Part shown: piece by piece, positions 53,276-63,910 of the stretch
Layout of the letters: each line of letters starts with the position of its first letter
How positions within the stretch are numbered: position 1 is the stretch's first letter
NCBI GenBank assembly: GCA_963575745.1
Contig: CAUYUJ010019272.1
Location: 62,001-126,000, forward strand
Reading direction: 5' to 3'
DNA length: 64,000 bases
Source: Prorocentrum cordatum
Lineage: Eukaryota; Sar; Dinophyceae; Prorocentrales; Prorocentraceae
Translations under genes and position numbers: made by a program
Notes under the pieces: model-generated
The model's input: only the letters and a program-made list of their open reading frames with translations
Databases searched by the model: none
Told to the model about the DNA's origin: nothing

Positions 53276-54467
53276 TTAGGCTCGGGTTCGGGCTCGCGCG
53301 GGGATGGGACGGGCGCAGGCAGCCTCCACCCCTGCGTTTCGTGCGCCTGGAGGATCGAGGACCGCGCCCTCACCTGTGCGCTCGCCGAAATCATCGGGGT
53401 CCAAAACAATGTCACCTGTGCCAACCACCCCTTTCAGTTTCCCACGCTTCACGGCCAGCGATCCAGGCGTGAATGCACCCTGCCCAGCGCACGGGTTTGC
53501 CAGCTGCGCCCTCGCACGCTTCCGCAAAAGAATATGCTCAGACGGCGCCCGCCGCAACATGGCCCCTGTTTTGGCCCATCGTTGCCACGCCGACACCAGG
53601 TGTCGAAAAACGAACGATCGCTCTCTGCCGAAGTGCGCGCCTTCACCTGTGTTCGCCGTCGCGCTCTCGCCGTGCTTTCGCCACAACTCCCAGAAGCGCC
53701 GAAACGGGCTGGACAGACTGGACAGGCTGAACCTAGACACCACGTGGAACGCGTAGTCCCCCGCACCCGTGGGAGAGCGACCATGCGAGCGGCGCCGCGC
53801 AGTACATTCCGCAGCGGAACGCGCCGTCGTCGCTGCAGCTAACCACCGACCACCCTGCAAGGCACCAGCCGCCGCGCCGAGTGAAGAAGGCGGAGCCGTC
53901 GACCAAGACCTCGCCTTCAAAAGCCATCCTGGCAGACACCCCACGAAGCGAACGTGGTCAGCCTCGGGCATCTCGACGCTAGGGAACGCATGCACAGGCG
54001 AGGGCAGCAGGCCTTGCACAAAAAGTTCCGCGCTCGGCGCCCCTTCGCGCGCCGCGATTCTCGCGGCCCTGAGGGGCTCAGGCGGGCAGTCTTCGCGGCG
54101 AGGAAACTCAGTGCCGGGGCAATCGAAATCGCGATGCCGCGGGGTACCTCTGGCCCCGCATCTGGCAAAGCGGTCTGGCACAGCACTGCCTGCAGCCCGA
54201 AGGCGCGCTTAGCTCCGGCGAGCTGCGCAATTCACAAAGCGAAACGCACGTTTGCGACTCCTTGTCCACAGCTCTGAGACTCTCGAGAGCTCCGCCAACG
54301 GCCCCCCAGCGCAACTCAAAGACCCGAGGGCGCCCCAACCTCTTCAAAGCAGTGGCGTCAGAGGCTGCACATGCTGATTCACGCACTACCTGGCAGACAA
54401 CTCCAGGCGAAACAAACGCGAGATCGACCTCGCGCTGGCGATGATCGCGCAGCTGATCATGCTGCAC
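53276..54467 (-). pseudogene. LINE remnant C: post-RT zinc region and RNase H start
   Basis: Minus strand. 54108-54467 reads RRALESLRAVDKE-like (GGALESLRAVDKESQ), the helical linker after the polymerase; 53276-54181 reads RFARCGARGTPRHRDFDCPG, a degenerate Cys-Cys-His-Cys region, then ELFVQGLLPSP. The next frame (53939-53733) gives GEVLVDGSAFFTRRGGW and LAGWSVV, which is the first strand pair of a canonical RNase H domain (Asp-Gly-Ser). Farther on, LVSAWQRWAKTGA may be the decayed last helix. Two or more frameshifts. The order here is the normal one. Confidence 0.55.
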
Positions 54468-54589
54468 AAGCTGGCATCCAGCGCTCGCCCGGCAATCATT
54501 GATTTTACTAAGGTTTTGGCCCCATTTTGGCCTTCTGAGGGGGCAGCGCTAATTGAAGCTCCCCTCTCATTTGATCGACTTCCTCCAAG

Positions 54590-54745
54590 ATGGCCCCAAG
54601 AAGCGCCCAGGAGGCACCAAGAGGCCCCAAGATGGCCCCAAGATGGCCCCAAGAGGCCCCCAGGAGGCCCCCAAGAGGATCCCAAACGGCCCAAAGAGGC
54701 CCCCCCGAGGCACCCAAGACGCCGAAAAGCCCCTCAGGACGACCC
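54590..54745 (+). repeat. GGCCCCAAGATGGCCCCAAG repeat
   Basis: Ten-base words (GGCCCCAAGA, GGCCCCCAGG) related to 43800-44370, including the TTTGATCGACTTCCTCCA flank at 54567. Confidence 0.85.
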
Positions 54746-55029
54746 TCTACTCGCCTGGGCGTCGTTTCTGGACGGGCTGGTGGGGATACTTTTTTATTTT
54801 ACAGCCGCAGGCGGAAGCGCCAGCGGCGGGAGGTCGCGGGCGGATGAGGCTGGTGGGGATACGCGAAGCGTCTAGAATTTGGCAAACCAACGCCCGTCGG
54901 ACACCACCGCGTCCACGACCAAACAAGGGAACCTACTGCGGACCCGCGTTTCCACGAGATGTTACGCCAGCGGTGCAAACTCCACCGCCGCAGCGCCGGA
55001 ACTGACAAGACAGCCTGACATCGATGTCT

Positions 55030-55215
55030 CTGCGCAAGACGGCCCAAGGCTGCCGCGCGCGCGACGGCGGCGCAGAGGCTGCCCCAGCTGCTTCTCCAAC
55101 CGCGACGGCCCGGCGCTGCCGCGCGCGCGACGCCGCAGGGGCCGCTCCCGCCGGGTTTTCTGCGCGGGGCGGCCTGGCGCCACAGCGCGCGCGGCGGCGC
55201 AGAGGCCGCCTTCAT
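55030..55215 (+). repeat. ~64-bp tandem repeat, three units
   Basis: Units starting ACGGCCCAAGGCTGCCGCGC (55040), ACGGCCCGGCGCTGCCGCGC (55103) and GCGGCCTGGCGCCACAGCGC (55168). GC content near 80%. Confidence 0.82.
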
Positions 55216-55315
55216 TGCACGCATTGACGCGAGCAGCCCAGCCCCGCCGCGGGCGCGGCGGCGGACGTCGGCGACGTAGCGGCGACGTCGGCGTGGAGAA
55301 AATCGGGTGCCTCAT

Positions 55316-55360
55316 CGCGCTGGGTCGACGATGCATCGGCGACGCGGCGCGACCCTCCGC
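55316..55360. repeat. GATGCATCGGCGA motif, copy 1
   Basis: ACGATGCATCGGCGACGCGGCGCGACCCTCC, preceded by GTCGGCGTGGAGAAAATCGGG. The same pair of words recurs at 56922-56990, with related copies at 55816-55850 and 62222-62250. Confidence 0.75.
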
Positions 55361-55449
55361 CCTGCGACCCCGCCTGCTCTCACCCCATCCGGGAGGCCTG
55401 CATAGAGGAAGGAAACTTGCCCCGGGCCGGGCGAAATGGGGGGGATAGC

Positions 55450-55604
55450 AAAGGGGGGGGGTTGAGAATCAGCTCACGTAGCTGATTTTCCCGGCGCCTC
55501 CTGGCGCCGGAGGCGCTATGTATCGAGGAATGGGCCCCTCGGTGGGGCCGAAACCAGATGCATGCAACAAATTTCGTACCCCCCCTTTCTCAATCCCCCC
55601 CTTT
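55450..55604. mobile_element. Fold-back element F6
   Basis: Ends AAAGGGGGGGGTTGAGAA (55450-55468) and TTCTCAATCCCCCCCTTT (55587-55604) are inverted repeats. Interior has CAGCTCACGTAGCTG and GGCGCCTCCTGGCGCC, two further palindromes. 155 bp. It abuts F5 copy 1 within 20 bp. Confidence 0.78.
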
Positions 55605-55621
55605 CGTCCTGCCCGATTGTC

Positions 55622-55753
55622 TGGAGGTCCGCGAGGACTTCTTGGATCGGCGATGAACCCCTCTCCATGGCGCGCGGAGCACGCCAGGGGCGGCGCTGGA
55701 GGCGCCGACACGGCGCTCCAGCGCCGATCCAAGGAATCCAGGCGGACCTCCGA
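55622..55753. mobile_element. Fold-back element family F5, copy 1
   Basis: Left TGGAGGTCCGCGAGGACTTC then TTGGATCGGCG; right CGCCGATCCAAGGAATCC then AGGCGGACCTCCG. About 30-bp imperfect inverted ends, 132 bp. Interior CGCGCGGAGCACGCCAGGGG is shared with copy 2 at 61966-62105. Confidence 0.83.
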
Positions 55754-56003
55754 TAGTTCATGCTCATGTCGTTACCTGTTCCCCGACCAGCGGGGAGGCC
55801 GAGAGCCACGCGATCAGCGATGCATCGGCGATGCGGCGCGATCCTCCGACCCCATCTACGGCAAGTTCGTGCTGTGTCGACTTCGGCGTCAGCTTCTGAC
55901 CCTCGGCCGTTTCCGAAACCTCAGATCTTTCAACCCCGACCGACTCTGGGTCGCCGGCGGCGTTCCACGTTGAAAGCTTCAGCGCCCCTCAAACGGGGAC
56001 TCC

Positions 56004-56126
56004 ACTAACGGGTACTTTGGCCAGTGACCCAGCGAACCCAACCCTTCCCGATGCGGGCAACGCTGCACTGCCAGAAAGAGGCCCTAAAGTGGCAACTTTC
56101 GGCAAAATTGCAAAGTACCCGTTAGT
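56004..56126. mobile_element. Fold-back element F7
   Basis: Perfect 16-bp inverted ends ACTAACGGGTACTTTG (56004-56019) and CAAAGTACCCGTTAGT (56111-56126), 123 bp overall. A second GTACCCGTTG follows directly. Interior has a GTGGCAACTTTCGGC word and no ORF. Confidence 0.85.
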
Positions 56127-56324
56127 AAGTACCCGTTGCGGTGCCGTTGAAAGCTGGCGGCGGGGTTGCCGCCGGGTCGACACGACGCGAACCTACCTCA
56201 CTCGGGCCCCGCCTGGGAGGCAGACCGTGGTGTGTCCACCCCCGCGAACACGAATCCACCACTTGACACAAACACGCCCCCCCGCAGCTGTCCCGCGGCC
56301 GCCCCGGCACGAGGAAGGCGAGCA

Positions 56325-56425
56325 GGAGGGAGGAGGAGGAGGAGGAGGAGGAGGAGGAGGAGGAGGAGGAGGAGGAGGAGGAGGAGGAGGAGGAGCAGGA
56401 GGAGGAGCAGGAGGAGGAGGGGGCG
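56325..56425 (+). repeat. GGA microsatellite
   Basis: (GGA)n with two GCA interruptions. Confidence 0.95.
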
Positions 56426-56884
56426 AGCGCGGAGGCCCGGAGCCGAGGGGCCACCGAAGGGTCGTCGGGCGCCTTGCACGGCGCGGTCAAGCCGGGCGGC
56501 GGCGCCCGCGGGGCGGGCGGCGGGCAGGGCGGCCAGGGGCCGCCGCGGGCGGAGCCGCCTCGACGCGGGGCGCCCTCGCCGCCGGCGCCGCTGGCATCGT
56601 CGCCGCTCTCGCCGCAGTCGCAGAGGCCTCCCAGATGGGGTCGGAGTAGATCAAGACACCTCCATGGGACCCCAAGAACGAGCCAAGAGAGCCAAACTTG
56701 GACCTCAAGGCGGCCCAGGATGGCCCAGCGGATCGCGAGAGAGCACCGACCGGGAGAGCCCAGGATGTCCGCGACAGATCCCCCAAACGACGGCGCCGCG
56801 AAAATCCCCCGCCCGAAGAGCCCTCTCCCAGGGGTCGGCGCAGTGGCGTAAGCCTGTTCAATATATGGTGTCCGAGGATCGCGC

Positions 56885-57000
56885 CACATCGCCGATGCAT
56901 CACCGATGCATCGGCGAAGTCGGCGTAGAGGAGATCGGGCTCCGCAGCGAGTCGCATCGCCGATGCATCGGCGATGCGGCGCGATCCTTCGACACCATCT
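56885..57000. repeat. GATGCATCGGCGA motif, copies 3 and 4
   Basis: Contains the perfect 20-bp palindrome ATCGCCGATGCATCGGCGAT (56956-56975) and a close copy at 56893-56910, separated by GTCGGCGTAGAGGAGATCGG. Followed by GCGGCGCGATCCTTCGACA as in 55816-55850. Confidence 0.8.
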
Positions 57001-57059
57001 ACTCCGACCCCCCATCTGGGAGGCCTAGAAATCAGAAATCGTCCGAGGAACACGCGTGG

Positions 57060-57214
57060 GGAAACCAAAAGGTACCGATGCCGCTACTCCCTTGGCGTCT
57101 CCCAGGGTGCGCTTTGACCATAATTTCGAACGGAATGCAGCGGCGGCGACGAGGGCCTCCCAGGAGGCCCCAAAAAGGGAAAACGTGCGGAGGTTAGCGG
57201 TATGGGTTCCTTTT
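57060..57214. mobile_element. Fold-back element family F2, copy 3
   Basis: Best-preserved F2 ends: AAAAGGTACCGATGCCGCTA at the left and, in reverse complement, AAAAGGAACCCATACCGCTA at the right. 155 bp. The GGGCCTCCCAGGAGGCCC palindrome is internal. Confidence 0.83.
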
Positions 57215-57219
57215 CCTCC

Positions 57220-58060
57220 TGCACGCGCGGCAGAACGTAGCAGAAAGCGGATCGCGCCTGCAGCGAACGTGCGAGCTGCAAATAGGGACCAGCGCCAGGG
57301 GACGTGCGCTCCACGATCCAGGACTGTGCCCTCGCGCGCGGCGTCTCATTATCCTCCCTGGGCATCACGGCTTGCAGCAGAAGCAAAACAAAAAACGAAA
57401 CGCGCGCCAAGACAATACGTTTCAAGTTCAAACGCTTTAAAACAAAACGGCCACACAACGGGACAACAACGAGAAACGAAACGAAAACAAAGCAAGGGTC
57501 AAAACCAAGCTAAACAGCGCTGTGCTCGGTCCCTGGCAGACATTCATGACGAATCGCTTCTGGGCGGTCGATGTAAGTTCGAGGGCGGAAATTTCGAGGT
57601 CTCTTCGTCGTTTCTGGTCATCCGGGGGCGCCTCGTCGCTACGGCTGGACTCCGCGGTCTGGCGGCCTCGTCGCCATGACGTCGGCGTCGTCGCCCACGT
57701 CGGCGATGTCGAGGACCGAAGCTTCTGGACGCTCTCGGCCCTGTGAACGCCTCCAAAGGCCTGTGAGGTACTCCAGAGACCTCTGGACCTCCAGGGACCT
57801 CGAGTAGCCGTCGCCGCCGCCGCCGCCGCCGCCGAGGGCGGCGTCGCCGCCATCGCCGTCGCCGTCGTCGACGTCGCCGGCATCGTCACCAGTTTCGGCG
57901 CCGTCGCCACCATCATCGTTTCGGATTGCCTGTTTGGGGTTGCCGCGGGCGGCACCCGACGTGGCCAAACACCTGGGCATCTGCGTCGAAGTCGGCGTCG
58001 CCCCCGTCGTCGTCGCCGCCGCCGCCGCCATCCGAAGGGGCGGCAGGCGAGGGGAAGGCA
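57220..58060. other. No supported gene
   Basis: Includes GCCGCC/GTCGCC triplet words (57800-57900). Minus-strand frames downstream of LINE B have no motif. Confidence 0.45.
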
Positions 58061-58069
58061 CGGGGGACG

Positions 58070-58125
58070 GGGAGGAGGAGGAGGAGGAGGAGGAGGAGGA
58101 GGAGGAGGAGGAGGAGGAGGAGGAA
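58070..58125 (+). repeat. GGA microsatellite
   Basis: About 55 bp of (GGA)n just past the 3' end of LINE remnant B (minus strand). Confidence 0.95.
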
Positions 58126-58165
58126 TTCGCTGGAATTCGCTGATATCCACGGAGTGGCAGCGAGT

Positions 58166-60530
58166 TCAGCGAACAACAGGCGGCGGGCCACGGAGGGCAG
58201 CCTCGCGCCTGACAATGCCCAGCTCACGAGCCTGGGACGTCTTCGACGGCCCCGCGTGGCTGGGATAAAGTCCCTTTTGAATTCGCTGAAGGTTCTCAAG
58301 ACCTTTCTTGGTGCGGGCTCTGCATTCGGCAACTAAGTGACGTGGGTCCTCCGTGGCCGTTTTACCACACGCCAAACAAAAATGTAGCCCAAATTTGGGC
58401 CAGAAATGCAAATTATGTGAGGAGTGACACACCTTGCCCCCGACCGTCACCGCCCCACTGGCCCGCACCACCCCATGATCGGCGAGACCTGAAAGGTCAG
58501 AGCTCGCCGCTTGACATTGCGTCGCCGCAAACGCGGCAAACTTATGCACGGGGACGACTTGGTGACACAGCGAACACAGCCATTGACGTTCGGTCCTGAC
58601 CGAACAGTGCTCGCTCTTAAGCAGGGCCTCAGGGAGGCCTTCAAACCGACGGGCCTCGGGAGGCCGCTCGGCGGTCCACGGGGCAACACTGATGGAGTCC
58701 ACCATAGCCTTCGCCGCGCGTCGCCTAACCAGCGACGCGGTGCAATCCCAGAGATCCGTGTCGGGAGGCCTTTGGCCCTGGAGGCCATGGGTCCAGGAAA
58801 ACTTGGCCGCATCTCCAGCGAGAGTGTCGGCAAACCCATTGCCCGTGGCATACAACCGCTCCTGAGGGGAGAGGGCGGGGTCCTCAGGGTCAACGTGCGA
58901 CGGGTACCACACCACCTGGACTTCACCCTCTCCCCTCTCAGCGAGGGCGGCACGGTCGCGGAACCAGAGGTCAGAGTTGGGGCCTTTACAATTCTCATGC
59001 CTTCTGGAGTGTCACCCTCGATGGAGGGCCGCGTTGTCCGTGACAAATCGCAACGGGCCTGGAAATCGGCGAAGCGCGAGCTCAAACGCGCGGATCTCGG
59101 CTCTGGGCACCGTTTGGCGGCGACCTCCAAGGGTCGTGGCAAAGCCGCGGGCCCGAGTCCAGCCTCCAGAGGCTGGCGCCAGCGTGATCGCAGCCGCGCC
59201 CACCCTTCGGCGACGAGGGTCGCTGTTAAATTGCCCTCCCGAGCCGTCGCCGAAAACGAGAAGCATACCATCCTCTCTACAATCGAGGACGTCCGAGTGC
59301 TCTCCGTCCACCCCCCACTCCACGTCCTCCCCCCCGTCACGAAAGTTAGGACACGTGAATGAGCGGGGCGGGAGCCCGCGCCGCCAGAGACTCGTGTTGG
59401 CCTCGTGGCCTGCGCGGGCCTGAGCAACTAAAAACTCTGATTGTTCATACGCGGGGTCATCCTTGTTGCAGGGGCACTCCCAAATACGGTGGAAAAGGGT
59501 CTCCTCTGGGGCCCCGCAACGCGGACATTTCAAGGACACAAGATAGCCTCGATCTCGCTGCCTCTGATGAGGCCACCGGCCTCCAGAGGCAACTGTGACC
59601 ATCTGACCGATCTGATCGAATTCATCACGTTTCAGGAAACGCTGGAGCTGAGAACGAATGACAGTTTATGTCGGCACCTGAGACGAGATCATCCCCGTGC
59701 TCGTGTTTTGCCGCCTGCTGCCACAGCTGAGCTTTGAGGTCCTCAGCAAAATCGCTAACTAATTCAGCAATGTCGAAATCTCCAGCGACTCGATCGGCCG
59801 CGATATCAGGAAACTGCCAGGTTTCAAACGTGTCGGCCCCGATAGGCCTGCCCAATTCGGTGGGAGAAATGGGCCTCCAACCCCCGTCTTTCAGGGTGGC
59901 GATGATGGCCCCAATAGGCCCTCGGACTTTCCGCCACCTAAACTTGGGGTCGTGCCCAAGACGCGCGGCCACCAATGGCCAAGCTTTCACGATTCGAGGG
60001 TGGAGGGAGGGGCACTTGTCCCAGAGGTCGAGCCAGGAGCGGACCAGCTGGGTCCGTAAACTGATTCCAGGGTCCTTGTCCCCAAACCAGATCGCCAGCG
60101 TGGTGGTGAGGCAGCGCCCTGGGCCCTTGCCCGCGACAGCTTGGGCCGCCTGCCTCCGCAACTGGAGGATGGAGGAAGGGGAAAGCCCCATTGCCTGGTG
60201 CCCATACACCGACTGGGGGCAACGCCCCCTGCAGCCACAGACCTTGGGACTCCTTGGCAAGAGAAGCGTGCTTGCGAAGCTTATTAATGCGAGCACCTCT
60301 GGAGCGGCCCATGCTCAGTCGCTGGCCGAGCTTCACGCACGACCGACGCGACCCCCCCGCAACGTCACACCCCAAATCCACCGCAGTTTTAACGAGCGAG
60401 GCCGGCATCCCCAGACGGTTGATTTTGGTCAAAAGCTCGGGGCCCAAACTGGGAGTGTTGACCACAAGCTTGGTCTTGGACGAGATCGGAAGCTCCTGGT
60501 CCGCAAACGACCGCACAAACGAGTCAGGGG
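58166..60530 (-). pseudogene. LINE remnant B: RT tail, zinc region and canonical RNase H
   Basis: Read on the minus strand. 60530-60240: KTKLVVNTPSLG and VDLGCDVAGGSRR, the region after the RT palm. After a one-base shift near 60215-60240: SVYGHQAMGLSPSSIL. Then 59602-59012: CPRCGAPEETLFHRIWECP, a Cys/His zinc-binding type motif, and RNase H in normal order: GDGSGG, PRAEIRAFELAL, VTDNAALHRG. An in-frame TGA at 59012-59014 is followed in the same frame by PNSDLWFRDRAAL and VVWYPSHV...GNGFADTLA, the last RNase H residues. 58915-58166 adds two more Cys pairs (CSLCH, CLACG...H...C). The polymerase palm is replaced by a GGA microsatellite at 60525-60640. Probably dead, but the frame is otherwise well kept. 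Confidence 0.8.
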
Positions 60531-60640
60531 AGGAGGAGGAGGAGAGGAGGAGGATGAGGAGGAGGAGGAGGAGGAGAGGAGAGGAGGAGGAGGAGGAGGA
60601 GGAGGAGGAGGAGGAGGAGGAGGACGAGGAGGAAGAGGAT
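60525..60640 (+). repeat. GGA microsatellite at LINE B break
   Basis: (GGA)n with AGGAGAGG and GATGAGG interruptions. The LINE reading frame upstream of SFVRSFADQ dissolves into it. Confidence 0.95.
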
Positions 60641-60761
60641 AATGCCAAGGACAAGGCGCCTGGGGGAACGAGTCCGCAGCAGCAACAGCAGCCACTCGGG
60701 CCCTTCAGGCTTCCCTGCGAATGCAAGTGTACGCGGGGCCTCGGATCGGCACAAATGAAGG

Positions 60762-60917
60762 GGCCCTGGGACACACAAATAAATACACACACAAATAAAG
60801 GGATTCCCCATATGTTCCCGCATTTTCTAGATTCCTGTCGTCCCCCCCACTGCCCATACTTTCCCACGTTTTCTAAGAGATCGACGATTGATTGTGTCTG
60901 TGTATTTTCCCTCCTGA
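60762..60917. mobile_element. Dispersed repeat F4, copy 2
   Basis: Matches 49586-49725: GGACACACAAATAAATAC, GGATTCCCCATA, TCCCCCCCACTGCCCATA, ATCGACGA, TTTTCCCTCCTGA. Located 120 bp upstream (minus strand) of the LINE B break. Confidence 0.75.
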
Positions 60918-61054
60918 ACACGTCTGGATCCCGAGGCCTGCCAGGACGACCCCATCGGCTCTCGGAGGCCTTTGCATCGCCCTCGTCGTGCTCGCCCTCC
61001 TCACGCTCTGCCTCCCAGTCACAATCGAGGCCACCGTGACCCTCATCGACAACA

Positions 61055-61061
61055 GCCGCAA

Positions 61062-61114
<53 letters not shown>

Positions 61115-61115
61115 G

Positions 61116-61147
<32 letters not shown>

Positions 61148-61760
61148 CCACCACCATCATCATCCTCATCATCATAATCATCAGCAGCTTAATCATCATC
61201 ACCATCATCATCACCATCAGCGCCATCATGACCGTCATCATCATCAGCATCATCATCGGCATAATCGTCATCATCATCATCAAGACCACCACCATCACCA
61301 TCACCATCCTCATCACGATCACCACCACCATCACCATCGTCGCCATCATACCCTTTATCCGCATTTCCACCACCATCCCCTAATCCTCATCACCATCATC
61401 ACCAACATCACCATCACCATAGTCATCACCACTCCGATTCATTATCATAAGCGTGTAAATCACCAGTGTTCACAATAGTCGCAGTCACATCCATCATCAT
61501 TAACTATTGTTGCCATCATCGCCATCACAACCACTACATCATTCTCACAATCACAAGCACCATCATCGTCATAGTCGTCAACACCATCATCCGCATTATG
61601 CAGAACAGCGACACCGCCACCATCACCGACATCATCACAAGCCTGGTCATGACCACCATCAGCATCACCGTCGGCATCCTCATCGTCATCGCCGTCGCCG
61701 CCATCAACATTCCCATCAACAACATCATCATATCATCACCGTCGTCGACACCATCGTCGT
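61055..61760 (+). repeat. CAT-rich microsatellite domain
   Basis: (CAT)n at 61060-61150 fading into imperfect CAT/CAC/CGC triplets up to about 61760. Confidence 0.93.
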
Positions 61761-61965
61761 CACCGTCACCGCTACTTCTGCTGATGTCCCTGCCGCCCCC
61801 TGGATCACCAGATCGGTAGGGGTGGTCCTTGCTGGGGGTGGGGGTGGGTTCTGCTGTATCCAATACAAGCGACGCCGCTTGGCAAGTGCACCCAAGAAAG
61901 AATTGGACAGGGCAGGACAGTCCAGCAAAGGTAGAGGCACAGAAAACGGCAGGAGCACAATTTCT

Positions 61966-62105
61966 TGGAGGTCCACGCGGGTTTCTTGGCTCGGCGCTGG
62001 ACCCCCCTCCTTAGCGCGCGGAGCGCGCCATGGGCGGCGCAAGAGGCGCCGTCAGGAGGGTCAGGCGCTCCAGCGCCGATCCAAGAAATCCGCGCGAATC
62101 TCCGA
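61966..62105. mobile_element. Fold-back element family F5, copy 2
   Basis: Left TGGAGGTCCACGCGGGTTTC then TTGGCTCGGCG, right CGCCGATCCAAGAAATCCGC then GCGAATCTCCGA. Interior GCGCGCGGAGCGCGCCATGG corresponds to copy 1. 140 bp. Confidence 0.83.
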
Positions 62106-62377
62106 GAAAGCATGTCTGCGCCGTTTTATGTTCTTCGAGGTTCAGCAAACACCCAAGACTGTTCCGCACTGAGGGAAACGATACGGGCACCAGCCCAGGG
62201 GGGCGGGAAGGGACCTTGAATCGGCGATGCATCGTCGATAGATCGGCGACCGTCTCTCGATGGCGAATCTGGACGTTCCTGGGCGGGGTGGGGGCAAGCA
62301 GACTCCTATCGACGACCAATGGGCGATTGGGGGCCGATGTATTGCCCCCTGGGCCTGGCCCCCCAATCGCTACGCTG

Positions 62378-62495
62378 ATGGGACTGATTTCCACCACCAC
62401 TACCATATGTTGGAGAAGGAGGAGGAGGAGAAAGAAGAGGAGGAGGAGGACCTCTCCCTCCAACCTATGGTAGTGGTGGTGGAAACCAAGCCCAT
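62378..62495. mobile_element. Fold-back element F8 with GGA loop
   Basis: 38-bp inverted ends (62378-62415 and 62458-62495) with about four mismatches, containing TTTCCACCACCACTACCATA. The 42-bp loop is GGA/GAA-rich. 118 bp. Confidence 0.87.
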
Positions 62496-62699
62496 CATAC
62501 GCCTGGGGTAAGCGCCAGTCGTAGGGGGAAGGGCGTGCCTTGTCCGTCCTTGCGGCCCGCCATCCTCGACGCCTCGCCGCTCCCCACCCGAGGGGGCGCG
62601 GCGGTCGGACGGGCGGACACCACCCGGCACGCGGCCGCGGGGCCTGGCCCGGAGGCGGGCGCCCGAGGCGGGCGGCCGACGTCGGCGCCGAGGACGAAG

Positions 62700-62736
62700 G
62701 GAACGACGACGGCAACGACGACGGCGGCGACGGCGG

Positions 62737-62778
<42 letters not shown>

Positions 62779-62802
62779 CAACGGCCGACGACGACGGCAA
62801 CA

Positions 62803-62839
<37 letters not shown>

Positions 62840-62870
62840 CAACAACGGCAACGACGACGAAACAAAATGA
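62700..62870 (+). repeat. GAC/GGC microsatellite
   Basis: (ACG)n with GGC interruptions over about 170 bp, related in composition to 1105-1147 and 39655-39715. Confidence 0.93.
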
Positions 62871-62879
62871 TTGCGGAGG

Positions 62880-63275
62880 CGGCGGCGGCTCCGCGGGGAT
62901 CCCCGCGCCTTCGCCGCACGGCGAGGCGGGCAGCTGGACGGAGTCCCGGCGCCGCTGCGACACTCGGCGCAACGCCTCTGGTGGGGGGGCTCGGAGTTTG
63001 ACGGTCAAGACGCTGGACTGAGGACCACCGTGGGTGCAGGCGGGGGCTCTGGCTGTCGGGCAGCTCGGGGCTGGCAGGGGGAGCCCGTTCGCGGCCGAGG
63101 GGGGATCAATAATAACCATTCTTCAGAAATATTATCCCGGCAAAGCAACCTAACAGCGATATGTAGAAGCATATCTGAAAGCATTCCCCTTCAGATTCAG
63201 ATGAAAATCCAGTTGTAGAATTCTGCTGTTCTCGCAGTCGTAGTCGCATTCGCGATGACAGTCGCAGCGGCAACG
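62880..63275. other. No supported gene
   Basis: GC-rich then AT-richer sequence; open frames are short and lack motifs. Confidence 0.45.
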
Positions 63276-63279
63276 GCAG

Positions 63280-63560
63280 TCGCAGTCACAGCCTCAGCCT
63301 CAGCCTGCCTCAGCCTCAGCCTCAGCCTGCCTCAGCCTCAGCCTGCCTCAGCCTCAGCCTCAGCCTGCTTGCCTCAGCCTCAGCCTGCAGCCTCAGCCTC
63401 AGCCTCAGCCTCAGCCTCAGCCTCAGCCTGCCTCAGCCTCAGCCTGCAGCCTCAGTCAGCTTCAGCCTCAGCCTCAGTCTGCCTTCAGCCTCGCCTCAGC
63501 CTCAGCCTCGGCCTCAGCCTCAGCCTGCCTCAGCCTCAGCCTGAGCATCAGCCTGCCTCA
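63280..63560 (+). repeat. CAGCCT hexamer array
   Basis: (CAGCCT)n with CTGCCT variants, about 45 units. Confidence 0.95.
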
Positions 63561-63910
63561 GCATTCAAAATGTGGCCCAGGAATGGAGTTCTGGGAACTA
63601 GAAGAACACGAAGTGGCCTACAGTTGGCTCCGGGCATTCAAAATCATGCCCAGGAATGGAGTTCTGGGAACTTGAAGAGCACGAAGTGGCCTACAGTTGG
63701 CTCCGGGCATCCAAAATGTGGCCCGGGAATGGAGTTCTGGGAACTCGAAGAGCACGAAGTGGCCTACAGTTGGCTCCGGGCATCCAAAATGTGGCCCGGG
63801 AATGGAGTTCTGGGAAGTCGAAGAGCACGAAGTGGCCTACAGTTGGCTCCGGGCATTCAGAATGTGGCCCGGGAATGGAGTTCTGGGAGGTCGAAGAGCA
63901 CGAAGTGTGT
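63560..63910 (+). repeat. 73-bp tandem repeat
   Basis: Five units. Conserved words are ATGTGGCCCGGGAATGGAGT, TCTGGGAACTCGAAGAGCAC and GAAGTGGCCTACAGTTGGCT. The first word is also found once at each helicase-module junction (35222-35260 and 38165-38205). The open frames through it reflect a stop-free unit. Confidence 0.92.

Noticed and set aside
58511-59362. Plus-strand 283-codon ORF
   Set aside because: Antisense to LINE remnant B, which has recognisable zinc and RNase H motifs on the minus strand.
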